DNA of 64,000 nt from CAXBES01 sp963974915 (GTDB lineage Bacteria > Bacteroidota > Bacteroidia > Flavobacteriales > Flavobacteriaceae): NCBI GenBank assembly GCA_963974915.1, contig CAXBES010000002.1, positions 257,229 through 321,228 of the forward strand, given 5' to 3'. Numbering within the stretch: the stretch's first letter is position 1; the number at the start of each line of letters is the position of its first letter. Positions 42,956 through 50,786 of the stretch are shown piece by piece. Below the pieces are notes generated by a model that saw only the letters and a list, made by a program, of their open reading frames with translations, made no database searches and was not told the DNA's origin. The translations under genes and the position numbers were made by a program.

Positions 42956-44041
42956 ATGTTTCGATCAAATTATTGGATTTGGATACTCTTATTATTAACT
43001 GCTTGTTCAAGTAAAGAAATTAAGATTCTTCCTAGTGCTACTTCAATTACTGAGTCTGTGTATTCTTCAGTAACGATTCAACCCGATAGCCTATACAAGG
43101 CTTATGCGGCAGTTAATGGGATTTTGGATAGAAATTTGGTTGAGGAGGGAGATAAAATATCTAAAGGAACTGCCATCGCTCAAATTATAAATACCAATCC
43201 GAGAATAAGTGTTGACAATGCAAGATTATCATTGGATTTGGCAAAGAATAATCTCAATGGAAATTCTGCACTTTTAAATAGTATTAATGAGGAAATTAGA
43301 TCGGCAAAATTGAAATTAACAAATGATTCGATCAATTATTTCAGACAAAAATCATTATGGGAACAGCAAATAGGTTCAAAAGTTGAGTATGATAGTAAAA
43401 AGCTGAATTATGAGTTATCCAGAAATGCTTTAAAGTTAGTTGAAGACAAGTACTTTCAGACTAAAGATCAGCTTGAGACACAGTTAATGCAGGCAGAAAA
43501 CAACTATCGCACGACAATAGTAACAACGAAAGATTTTACCGTTGAGAGCAAAATTCACGGTAAGGTGTATGCACTTTATAAAAATCCGGGTGAGATCGTA
43601 AGTTCAATAGAACCACTAGCCCTAATTGGAAGTTCAAAGGTCTTCATTATTGAAATGTTAGTCGATGAAGTTGATATAGTAAAAATTACCAATGGGCAGG
43701 ATGTAATCGTAACACTTGATGCATATACCGGCGAGATTTTTACAGCTAAGGTTAAAAAAATTTATCCGAAAAAAGACGAAAGAAATCAGACGTTTATCGT
43801 AGAAGCATCATTCGACCAACCTCCAAAGGTTTTATATCCGGGACTTGCCGGAGAAGCGAATATTGTTGTTGCTCAAAAAAGTGAATCTCTTGTTATTCCA
43901 AAGGGGTATTTAATTGATGGTAATAGTGTAAAAACTGATGAAGGAATTATTGAAATTGAAATCGGTTTACAGAATTTAGATAGTGTTGAAATACGTAAAG
44001 GCATTAGTTCGAATACTTGGATCTATAAACCTAACCAATGA
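42956..44041 (+). CDS. HlyD/MacA-type periplasmic adaptor lipoprotein
   Basis: A 361-residue adaptor with a lipoprotein signal (LLLLTACSSKE, Cys near 17). Lipoyl half domains flank a long coiled coil (about 75-175), followed by a beta-barrel region (VDEVDIVKITNGQDVIVTLD). It forms an efflux unit with the MacB-like permease and ATPase downstream. The substrate is unknown. Confidence 0.85.
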   Translation: MFRSNYWIWILLLLTACSSKEIKILPSATSITESVYSSVTIQPDSLYKAYAAVNGILDRNLVEEGDKISKGTAIAQIINTNPRISVDNARLSLDLAKNNLNGNSALLNSINEEIRSAKLKLTNDSINYFRQKSLWEQQIGSKVEYDSKKLNYELSRNALKLVEDKYFQTKDQLETQLMQAENNYRTTIVTTKDFTVESKIHGKVYALYKNPGEIVSSIEPLALIGSSKVFIIEMLVDEVDIVKITNGQDVIVTLDAYTGEIFTAKVKKIYPKKDERNQTFIVEASFDQPPKVLYPGLAGEANIVVAQKSESLVIPKGYLIDGNSVKTDEGIIEIEIGLQNLDSVEIRKGISSNTWIYKPNQ

Positions 44042-45300
44042 CTAACTGGAAGGTTATACTCGGAATTGCAAAAATTCATCTGCTAACTAAGATCAAGCAA
44101 ACTGCTATTGCCGCACTAGGGGTCACCTTCGGTATTGGTTCCTACATTACGTTAGTCAGTTTTATGACCGGTCTCAATACCATGTTAGATGACCTTGTTT
44201 TAAATCAAACCCCGCATATTCATATTTTCAATGAGATCGAACCTTCAGAAATACAACCAATTGATCTTTATTCTGAATTCGCGGATGCTTATAATGTGGT
44301 TCATTCCATAAAACCTAAGCAGACATTAAAGAAAATTTATAATGCCCGTCCAATACTAAATTATTTAAATTCGGATGAAACCGTGCATGGGGCGATTCCG
44401 CAGGTAAAATCACAAGGATTCTATATCTCGGGAGTTATAGAGCTAAGCGGAAGTATTACAGGAATAAATGTTGAAAAGGAGGTTGAATTATTCAATTTCG
44501 CAGATTATGTAGTTGAAGGATCCCCAAAAGCACTTATGAATACCGATAACGGAATATTGTTGGGTTCAGGAATTGCCAAAAAAATGTCGGTTCAGATTGG
44601 AAACCGAATTCAAATTGGAAATAGCAGTGGAGAAGTGTTCCCGCTCAAAATAGTTGGAATCTTTCAGAGTGGAATCTCCGAAATTGACGATATCCAGAGC
44701 TATGTTAATATCAAGACCGCACAACGCATTTTAGGAGAAACAGAAAGCTATTTTACCGACATCAATGTGAAACTTAAAGATATTGAGAAGGCACCTGCTA
44801 TGTCGAAAAAAATTGAAGAGCAATTCAATTTAACTGCTATCGATATTAAAACGGCCAATGCACAATTTGAAACCGGAACAACCATTCGGAATCTAATTAC
44901 GTATGCAGTTTCCATTACCCTGTTGATCGTAGCCGGGTTTGGAATTTACAATATCCTGAATATGCTTATCTATGAAAAGATGAATGATATTGCTATTTTA
45001 AAAGCAACCGGTTTCTCGGGAAAGGATGTTCAACTTATCTTTATGAGTCAAGCCATTATCATTGGTTTTGTAGGTGGCGTTTTAGGGTTACTGCTCGGTT
45101 TGGGACTATCTTTGATCATAGATAAAACCCCATTCGAAACAGAGGCGTTACCTACAATTACTACTTATCCTGTTAATCATAACTTAATGTTTTATCTCAT
45201 AGGAATAACCTTTGCTATGGTCTCAACCTTTTTAGCCGGCTATTTACCTTCACTTAAGGCAAAGCGGATAGATCCTGTTAAAATTATCCGTGGACAATAA
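44038..45300 (+). CDS. ABC transporter permease, MacB/FtsX family
   Basis: A 420-residue permease with one N-terminal helix, a large periplasmic MacB-like domain (about 45-270) and three C-terminal helices, including YNILNMLIYEKMNDIAILKA, the FtsX consensus region. Overlaps the adaptor gene by 4 nt. The cytoplasmic ATPase is separate. Confidence 0.9.
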   Translation: MTNWKVILGIAKIHLLTKIKQTAIAALGVTFGIGSYITLVSFMTGLNTMLDDLVLNQTPHIHIFNEIEPSEIQPIDLYSEFADAYNVVHSIKPKQTLKKIYNARPILNYLNSDETVHGAIPQVKSQGFYISGVIELSGSITGINVEKEVELFNFADYVVEGSPKALMNTDNGILLGSGIAKKMSVQIGNRIQIGNSSGEVFPLKIVGIFQSGISEIDDIQSYVNIKTAQRILGETESYFTDINVKLKDIEKAPAMSKKIEEQFNLTAIDIKTANAQFETGTTIRNLITYAVSITLLIVAGFGIYNILNMLIYEKMNDIAILKATGFSGKDVQLIFMSQAIIIGFVGGVLGLLLGLGLSLIIDKTPFETEALPTITTYPVNHNLMFYLIGITFAMVSTFLAGYLPSLKAKRIDPVKIIRGQ

Positions 45301-45309
45301 TTTGAAAAT

Positions 45310-45981
45310 ATGAGTATAGTTCTCGAAACAAAAAATATCAATAAGTACTTCAGAAAACCAATTGACTTCCAGGTTTTAAAGGACATCAGTTTTCAAATAA
45401 ACAAAGGAGAGTTTACCTCCATTATGGGTAAATCGGGTTGTGGAAAATCAACTTTGCTGTACATACTTTCAACGATGGATACAGATTATGAAGGGGAATT
45501 ATATTTAAATAATGAATTGGTTACAGGGCAAAAAAACGAAAGACTTTCACGGATTAGAAATCTCGAGATTGGTTTTGTTTTTCAGTTTCATTATCTATTA
45601 TCTGAGTTTTCTGTTATTGAGAATGTAATGCTTCCTGCAAAGAAATTAGGGCTTAAAAGTCATTCTGAAATAGAGCAGGATGCCATTCAAAAACTGCAAA
45701 TGCTGAATATTGAAAACCTTGCTAAGAAGCGAGCTTCCAGAATTTCCGGAGGTGAAAAACAACGGGTAGCCATTGCCAGAGCTTTAATTAACAGTCCCTC
45801 GATTATAATGGGTGACGAACCAACCGGAAACTTAGATAGCCATAATGCAGAAAATGTCTTTAATATATTCAAGCGGCTAAGTGATGAAGAAGGTTTATCT
45901 CTTCTAGTCGTTACTCACGATCAGGATTTTGCAAACAAAACAGATCGAATTATTGAAATGAGCGATGGTAGAATTGTTTAA
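45310..45981 (+). CDS. ABC transporter ATPase, LolD/MacB family
   Basis: A 223-residue ATPase with Walker A GKSGCGKSTL, the Q-loop FVFQFHYLLSEFSVIENV, signature ISGGEKQRVAIARAL and Walker B IIMGDEPTGNLD. It completes the adaptor-permease-ATPase exporter and ends the upp operon; the following 91 nt lie before the convergent Mla operon. Confidence 0.93.
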   Translation: MSIVLETKNINKYFRKPIDFQVLKDISFQINKGEFTSIMGKSGCGKSTLLYILSTMDTDYEGELYLNNELVTGQKNERLSRIRNLEIGFVFQFHYLLSEFSVIENVMLPAKKLGLKSHSEIEQDAIQKLQMLNIENLAKKRASRISGGEKQRVAIARALINSPSIIMGDEPTGNLDSHNAENVFNIFKRLSDEEGLSLLVVTHDQDFANKTDRIIEMSDGRIV

Positions 45982-46072
45982 GCACAAAATGTTTAGTTTT
46001 AAAGATATAGATACCCTATTCAAAATAGGTTACCACAACGCAATGTAAAGTTTGTATAAAGGTTTACAGCTA

Positions 46073-46567
46073 TTATGAAGCATATCCAACCTTACCTCTT
46101 TTATTTGGTAATTCCCATTTGATCATTTCTTTCAAGAATTCATCAACATTCTCAACGACCGACTTTTCAGTAATTTCGGATGGTTTAAAGGCGCCAATTT
46201 CAACTGTGTTCCTTTCAGAAGGAATTCCTTCAACCTCTGGAAACATTACAAATATATATACATCACCACTGTACGTTTGGGAAAAAACCAGAGCACCACC
46301 CGGAATAAATCGATACGCCGGAATACGGTTTGTGCAATCTATTAGTTCTTCCGGAAACGACTCAAATGTAATATTCACCGCCTCACTATTTTGAATCCAA
46401 TTGAGTTCCTGAACCTTCCAGCCAATCACATATTTATTTACAATAGTGTTTAAAGTTACTAGCAATAGTGGCTTTGTTTCATTTCGCCATTGTGTTTTTT
46501 TGGCTACCACGGTTTCAATACTAGCCTTATAATCCATTATTCGTTCTTCCAGATGATCAATTTTCAT
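46073..46567 (-). CDS. Unknown protein in the Mla operon
   Basis: A 164-residue soluble protein with no signal peptide: an N-terminal helix (DHLEERIMDYKASIETVV), a beta-rich core (YRFIPGGALVFSQTYSGDVYI split across strands) and a helical end. I do not recognise a family. It is the last gene of the Mla operon, 12 nt after mlaD, suggesting a cytoplasmic accessory role in lipid transport. Confidence 0.6.
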   Translation of the reverse strand: MKIDHLEERIMDYKASIETVVAKKTQWRNETKPLLLVTLNTIVNKYVIGWKVQELNWIQNSEAVNITFESFPEELIDCTNRIPAYRFIPGGALVFSQTYSGDVYIFVMFPEVEGIPSERNTVEIGAFKPSEITEKSVVENVDEFLKEMIKWELPNKRGKVGYAS

Positions 46568-46578
46568 AACCTTATATA

Positions 46579-47574
46579 TTATTGGTTCTTTTTAGCTTCT
46601 TTCTCCGCTTCTTTTTCTTTCTTTCTGAAATAACTTCGGAAGAAAAAATTATGCTTTAGCGCTTCCATATTCTCATTTAATCTTTCGGAAGCCTGCTTAA
46701 TATTTTTCATTGTTGAATCGATCACCTTGGGCAATTTTTCATTCTTAGTCAAGTAGTTAAAAGTACTTTCGCTATTTTGGAGATCGGTTACCACCAGCTC
46801 GAGTTTTTCAGTCATATTTGATATATCCATACTCGATTTTTCAAGATTTGAGAAGACCTGTTTCACTTGATCTCCCATGATAGAGTCTGTTAATAACAAA
46901 CCTACAGCGCTATTGTCCAGATCAATTGAATTTAATAGCCTATTTAAATTAGAGACAGCTTTATCGGTTCCTTGTGCAGTTCGCCTTAGTCCGAGCATTG
47001 TTTCTTTTAGATCTTTAGTAAGTAAAGAATCGGTGATTAGAGCTCCAAGTGCACCTTCTCCTTCTAAGATCTTATTTGTAATTTTAAGCAGATCGGAAGT
47101 AAGTAACGCCGCATTTTCATTAGTAACATTTAGGGTTGTAAGCATATCATCCGATCCAATTTTGCTATATGAAGAAATAGTATCTCCCGATGTTACAACC
47201 TTCAAACTTTCCTTTCCCGGAGTGATATTCACAACCATGCTACCTACTAAACCATCCGAACCAATGGTGGCAATAGCGTCTTTTCTAATGAAGTTGCCGG
47301 TTTTTTCTTCTACCATCATTTGAATTACAATCTTAGCCGAATGCACCATTTCAATTTTGGTGACAGTTCCAATATTTATTCCGGAATAACGTACATTATT
47401 TCCCAGCTGCAAGCCATTAACGTTTCTAAATACCGCATAAACTTTGATATTTTTACTAAAGATATGCTGCCTATTTCCAATAAAGTAAAGTGCCCCAACT
47501 AATAATAGGGTTCCAACTACTACGAATATTCCAACTTGTGTTCTTTTCTTTGTTGACTTTTTCATACGTTTCAA
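46579..47574 (-). CDS. MlaD-type MCE-domain substrate-binding protein
   Basis: A 331-residue protein with a single N-terminal membrane anchor (VGIFVVVGTLLLVGALYFI) and one MCE domain (about 42-120; VRYSGINIGTVTKIEM), followed by a long helical tail. MCE proteins form hexamers that shuttle phospholipids across the periplasm. It overlaps the ATPase gene by 4 nt; a start three codons downstream (ATG at 47565) is also possible. Confidence 0.9.
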   Translation of the reverse strand: MKRMKKSTKKRTQVGIFVVVGTLLLVGALYFIGNRQHIFSKNIKVYAVFRNVNGLQLGNNVRYSGINIGTVTKIEMVHSAKIVIQMMVEEKTGNFIRKDAIATIGSDGLVGSMVVNITPGKESLKVVTSGDTISSYSKIGSDDMLTTLNVTNENAALLTSDLLKITNKILEGEGALGALITDSLLTKDLKETMLGLRRTAQGTDKAVSNLNRLLNSIDLDNSAVGLLLTDSIMGDQVKQVFSNLEKSSMDISNMTEKLELVVTDLQNSESTFNYLTKNEKLPKVIDSTMKNIKQASERLNENMEALKHNFFFRSYFRKKEKEAEKEAKKNQ

Positions 47575-48323
47575 TTTTTAAAGAAGGCTTGAACCTGGGT
47601 GTCCTTCGATCTGGATAACTCTTCAAAAGTGCCTTCGGCATAATTTATTCCATCAACCAACAAAATCATACGATTAGAAATTACCCTTGCACAATCCACA
47701 TCGTGGGTTATTATAAGTGAGGAAGTTTTATATGTTTGTTGAATCGTTCGCATAAGTTGAATAATTTCTTTGGCCGTGATGGGATCAAGTCCGGTAGTAG
47801 GCTCATCATATAACATAATACTAGGTTTTAAGATAAGCGCTCTGGCCAGTGCGACGCGACGTTGCATCCCCCCTGAAAGTTCTGCCGGCATAAGATCTAT
47901 TGCCGACACCAAACCTACATTCTCTAAAGCTTCAACAATTAATTCTTCCGTATTTATTCCTTTCCCAATTTTTTCTTTATGCCGTCTCAAGGGAAATTCT
48001 AAATTTTCCCGTACGGTCATTGAATCGTATAAGGCACTTCCTTGAAATAAAAATCCTATTTCTGTACGTAGCACATCGAGCTCTTTACGACCCAATTGGA
48101 CGATATCAAAATCCTTGATTCGTATGGTACCACTATCGGCACCCATTAACCCAACTAAACATTTGATCATTACCGATTTACCCGAACCTGACTTCCCCAT
48201 GATCACGAGATTTTCTCCCTCATAAAGTTTTAAATTAAACCCTTTAAGTACATGGTTTGAACCGAAGCTTTTATGAAGATCCTTAATCTCTAAAATGGGA
48301 TGTTTATTTGTTGTTTTTTCCAT
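47571..48323 (-). CDS. MlaF-type ABC ATPase
   Basis: A 250-residue ATPase with Walker A GKSGSGKSVMIKCLVGL, signature LSGGMQRRVALARAL and Walker B IMLYDEPTTGLDP. The Ser-Val pair after Walker A Lys is typical of MlaF/Mkl. It powers MlaE. Its ends abut the permease stop and overlap mlaD. Confidence 0.93.
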   Translation of the reverse strand: MEKTTNKHPILEIKDLHKSFGSNHVLKGFNLKLYEGENLVIMGKSGSGKSVMIKCLVGLMGADSGTIRIKDFDIVQLGRKELDVLRTEIGFLFQGSALYDSMTVRENLEFPLRRHKEKIGKGINTEELIVEALENVGLVSAIDLMPAELSGGMQRRVALARALILKPSIMLYDEPTTGLDPITAKEIIQLMRTIQQTYKTSSLIITHDVDCARVISNRMILLVDGINYAEGTFEELSRSKDTQVQAFFKN

Positions 48324-49105
48324 TACATATCAATAAAAATGTCGGTAATAAACACTGCAATAAAATCGATTACAAATAATAGCATTGAAGTATAAACCAC
48401 TGCCGAATTTGAAGCCTCACCTACACCAACTGTGCCTTTAGAACAATTATATCCTTTGTAACAACCTACCAACCCAATTGCGAAACCAAAGAAAAATGAT
48501 TTTATAGTTGCCGGAATGACATCACTAAATTTTAATGCGTCGAATACCTTATTAAAATAAAGCATATATGAAACCTCACCCTTCAGGTGCTCAACGATTG
48601 CCGAACCCAGTAAAGCTATTGCGTCGCCCATAATAATGAGTAAAGGCAACATTAATGTAGTAGCCAGTATTCTCGTAACAACTAAATATTTAAATGGATT
48701 TGTTCCTGAGACTTCCATCGCGTCAATTTGTTCTGTAACACGCATTGAACCTAATTCGGCCCCAATTCCTGAACCTATTCTTCCCGCACAAATAAGAGCA
48801 ATTATAACCGGACCAATCTCTCGAACAATAGAGATACTCACCATGGAGGGCATCCAAGAAGCAGCTCCGAACTCTTCTAGAGTTGGTCTTGATTGTAATG
48901 TAAATACTAATCCTAATATAAATCCGGTAACACCAATCAGTAAAAATGACCGATTGCCCATCTGATAACATTGACGAATAAACTCGCGCCATTCGAATGG
49001 TTTTGTAAACACTTCTTTAAAAAAACGAAAGGCAAAATATGTGATATCTCCTATTTCGTTAAAGAAATGTTTGGTTCGTGACTGAAAGGAATTATGAGAA
49101 ACCAA
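48323..49105 (-). CDS. MlaE-type permease (ABC phospholipid transport)
   Basis: A 260-residue MlaE-family permease with several membrane helices and the family signature segments TLEEFGAASWMPSMVSISIV, REIGPVIIALICAGRIGS and ELGSMRVTEQIDAMEV. It is the first gene of the Mla operon, which maintains outer-membrane lipid asymmetry. It is driven by the box 49155-49168 with -7 TATATTTA (49132-49125). Confidence 0.93.
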   Translation of the reverse strand: MVSHNSFQSRTKHFFNEIGDITYFAFRFFKEVFTKPFEWREFIRQCYQMGNRSFLLIGVTGFILGLVFTLQSRPTLEEFGAASWMPSMVSISIVREIGPVIIALICAGRIGSGIGAELGSMRVTEQIDAMEVSGTNPFKYLVVTRILATTLMLPLLIIMGDAIALLGSAIVEHLKGEVSYMLYFNKVFDALKFSDVIPATIKSFFFGFAIGLVGCYKGYNCSKGTVGVGEASNSAVVYTSMLLFVIDFIAVFITDIFIDM

Positions 49106-49154
49106 AAGCTATTTTTTTTATTTCTAAATATAGAATCCCCTCACAGATACAGAA

Positions 49155-49168
49155 ATGATATAAATCAG
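49155..49168 (-). promoter_or_regulatory. CRP/FNR-type box upstream of the Mla operon
   Basis: ATGATATAAATCAG, with core TGA-N6-TCA. Its centre (49161.5) is 36.5 nt from the last base of TATATTTA (49132-49125). Confidence 0.82.
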
Positions 49169-49177
49169 TTAGTGGAA

Positions 49178-49191
49178 ATGACAAATATCAT
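49178..49191 (+). promoter_or_regulatory. CRP/FNR-type box upstream of the HMA gene
   Basis: ATGACAAATATCAT, with core TGA-N6-TCA. Its centre (49184.5) is 36.5 nt from the last G of TAATTTTG (49214-49221). Only 9 nt separate it from the Mla box, giving two divergent promoters. Confidence 0.88.
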
Positions 49192-49240
49192 GGGCTAAAA
49201 ACTTTTGCCATGTTAATTTTGAGGTAATCAAATGAACACA

Positions 49241-49510
49241 ATGGAAAAAAAGGTTAAAATTCAGAATTTAAAATGTAAAGGTTGTGAGAATACCGTCATA
49301 TCAAATTTATTAAGCATTAATGGAGTTGAAAATCTAGCACTTAATGTTGTAGAAAGCACTTTAACAATCGAATACAATGACGAGGAAGTTTTCGAAATTG
49401 TTCGAAATAGACTTTCTAAAATTGGATATCCAATTGCCGGAGATGAAAATACAATACTGAAAAAAGCTACATCATATGTGAGTTGTGCAGTTGGCAGATT
49501 GAAAGAGTAA
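49241..49510 (+). CDS. HMA heavy-metal-associated domain protein
   Basis: An 89-residue HMA protein. The metal-binding motif is CKGC (C12, C15); the fold continues with VENLALNVVESTLTIEYND and SKIGYPIAG. It is probably a cytoplasmic copper chaperone. The ATG at 49241 is preferred over 49232 because the -7 element TAATTTTG ends at 49221, leaving a more normal leader. Under its own CRP/FNR-type box, it may feed copper to CcoI or to the Nos system. It ends 1 nt before the convergent TauE gene stop. Confidence 0.88.
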   Translation: MEKKVKIQNLKCKGCENTVISNLLSINGVENLALNVVESTLTIEYNDEEVFEIVRNRLSKIGYPIAGDENTILKKATSYVSCAVGRLKE

Positions 49511-49511
49511 G

Positions 49512-50240
49512 TTATTGTACATTAATTATGCTTGCAATACCAATCCCTAAGATTAGAATAAGCACAATATATCTAAATTGTTCTTGAGACATTTTATTTA
49601 AAATTTGTTTCCCAATCCACGTTCCTAAAATACTTACCACAATTAATATCGGAATTAAATACAGTAGATCCTTACGCATATATCCGTTGAGATAATATAC
49701 AATGGTTCGACTAAAATCAACACCGAGATCGATTACTGCCGATGTGGCGATGAATTTTTCCTTACTCATTTTAAAAGCTGCCAAAGTAATACCACGGATG
49801 GCACCTCCTGTTCCCAGAATACCTGCGCTTAACCCGGATAAAACCCCTCCTGTGAATGCATTCTTTGGAGTAGGTTTCACTACCAGTTTCTTAAATATTA
49901 AAAATACTAAGCTCAACACAATTAGAAATATTCCTAAAATATAGGTTAACAAGGTTGGATCTAAATATTTACTTAGGAAACCTCCAATAATTACAAAGAT
50001 AACCGCCGGTACGCCAAGTTGTAAAATTACCTCTTTATCAATTCCTTTTCTGAAAAAGGCAATTTTAGTCACGTTGCTAGACAGGTGAAATAAAGCTGTG
50101 ATACCTAACACCGATTGAAAATCTAAGAAGAAGTTTGCCACCGGAACAAAAAATACTGACGAGCCAAACCCCCCTACCGTACCAAATATTTCTGCTAGAA
50201 GTGAGAGAATAATAAATACGGGAAGATATCGAGTTAGCAT
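49512..50240 (-). CDS. TauE/SafE-family permease
   Basis: A 242-residue membrane protein with about eight helices and the TauE/SafE repeat pattern (GGFGSSVFFVPV, then GGVLSGLSAGILGTGGAIRG). Members export sulfite, sulfoacetate or other small anions. The substrate here is not predictable. Its promoter has the box 50287-50300 with a perfect -7 element TATTTTTG (50264-50257). Confidence 0.88.
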   Translation of the reverse strand: MLTRYLPVFIILSLLAEIFGTVGGFGSSVFFVPVANFFLDFQSVLGITALFHLSSNVTKIAFFRKGIDKEVILQLGVPAVIFVIIGGFLSKYLDPTLLTYILGIFLIVLSLVFLIFKKLVVKPTPKNAFTGGVLSGLSAGILGTGGAIRGITLAAFKMSKEKFIATSAVIDLGVDFSRTIVYYLNGYMRKDLLYLIPILIVVSILGTWIGKQILNKMSQEQFRYIVLILILGIGIASIINVQ

Positions 50241-50286
50241 AGAGTGTTGTTAGCTTCAAAAATAAATCTGTTCACTAAGCAATGCT

Positions 50287-50300
50287 ATGATAATTGTCAG
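50287..50300 (-). promoter_or_regulatory. CRP/FNR-type box upstream of the TauE gene
   Basis: ATGATAATTGTCAG, with core TGA-N6-TCA. Its centre (50293.5) is 36.5 nt from the last G of TATTTTTG (50264-50257). Confidence 0.88.
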
Positions 50301-50374
50301 GGTTTATGACGTCCATGCTGGTAAGGTTATATTTGTAGTAATGTCATTGAACCGAAAATAAAAATAAAAAATGG

Positions 50375-50595
50375 ATATAAAAAAAGCTGCAAATTTCTCT
50401 GATTCTTTCTAGAAATCGTAACCAACCCGCACAACGTCTGCAGTGGACAAGTTCGACTTCCTTCTCCTCCGTTTCCCTTCGCTCAGGACAGACTTCTCGT
50501 CCAGCAAGTTTCTTCAAGTTTTGGTATAAAAAACCTCTTGAAATCTCAAGAGGCTCTTCCTTCTAGCGGGAACTGCGCTTGCAGCAATGACCTTC
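50375..50595. repeat. Dispersed intergenic repeat, first copy (mosaic)
   Basis: Most of the 546-nt gene-free stretch 50241-50786 is a repeat also seen at 63780-64000. The shared blocks are a segment beginning GTGGACA, a CCTCCGTTTCCC-like segment, CTTCTCGTCCAGCAAG, TCTTCAAGTT, a hairpin with an A run, and TAGCGGGAACTG. A partial earlier copy of the hairpin block (AAAGCTGCAAATTTCTCTGA) lies at 50384-50403, so the element has duplicated and decayed. The remaining sequence (50300-50374, 50626-50786) shows nothing recognisable. Confidence 0.75.
50524..50553 (-). terminator. Terminator-like hairpin inside the repeat
   Basis: A perfect 8-bp stem, CCTCTTGA / TCAAGAGG (50534-50553), with loop AATC. 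On the minus strand it is followed by TTTTTTATAC, an intrinsic terminator shape. It lies directly 3' of the tRNA-like remnant on that strand. Confidence 0.7.
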
Positions 50596-50625
50596 GAATT
50601 ATGAGTGCAAAACAAAATAGTTAGC
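50564..50625 (-). pseudogene. Decayed tRNA-Met (CAU) remnant
   Basis: Read on the minus strand, the segment holds CTCATAA (anticodon loop with CAT), an AAGGTCA block typical of the variable/T-arm junction of flavobacterial tRNA-Met, and the acceptor 3' strand CAGTTCCCGCTA. The anticodon stem, T loop and 5' acceptor strand are not paired correctly, so it cannot be a functional tRNA. Confidence 0.45.
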
Positions 50626-50786
50626 TCATTTGTTTTATCGGACTTAGGACCAGCATGTTTTTTATTAATCTATTCTAAAACAATAGAATTATTCTCGTTT
50701 CAATATATCTAAAAACTATTTTGGTTACGAATCAATTTTTAATCTGTAGTCCGGTAACTGAAACAAATTACCTTCATGTTATAAAT

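Noticed and set aside
45982..46072. Hairpin CCTATT-CAA-AATAGG between convergent operons
   Set aside because: Only 6 bp, AT-rich and without T run; too weak to call a terminator.
50564..50625. A functional tRNA-Met gene
   Set aside because: Stems do not pair and the 5' acceptor strand is missing; only remnants of the anticodon loop and acceptor 3' strand are seen.
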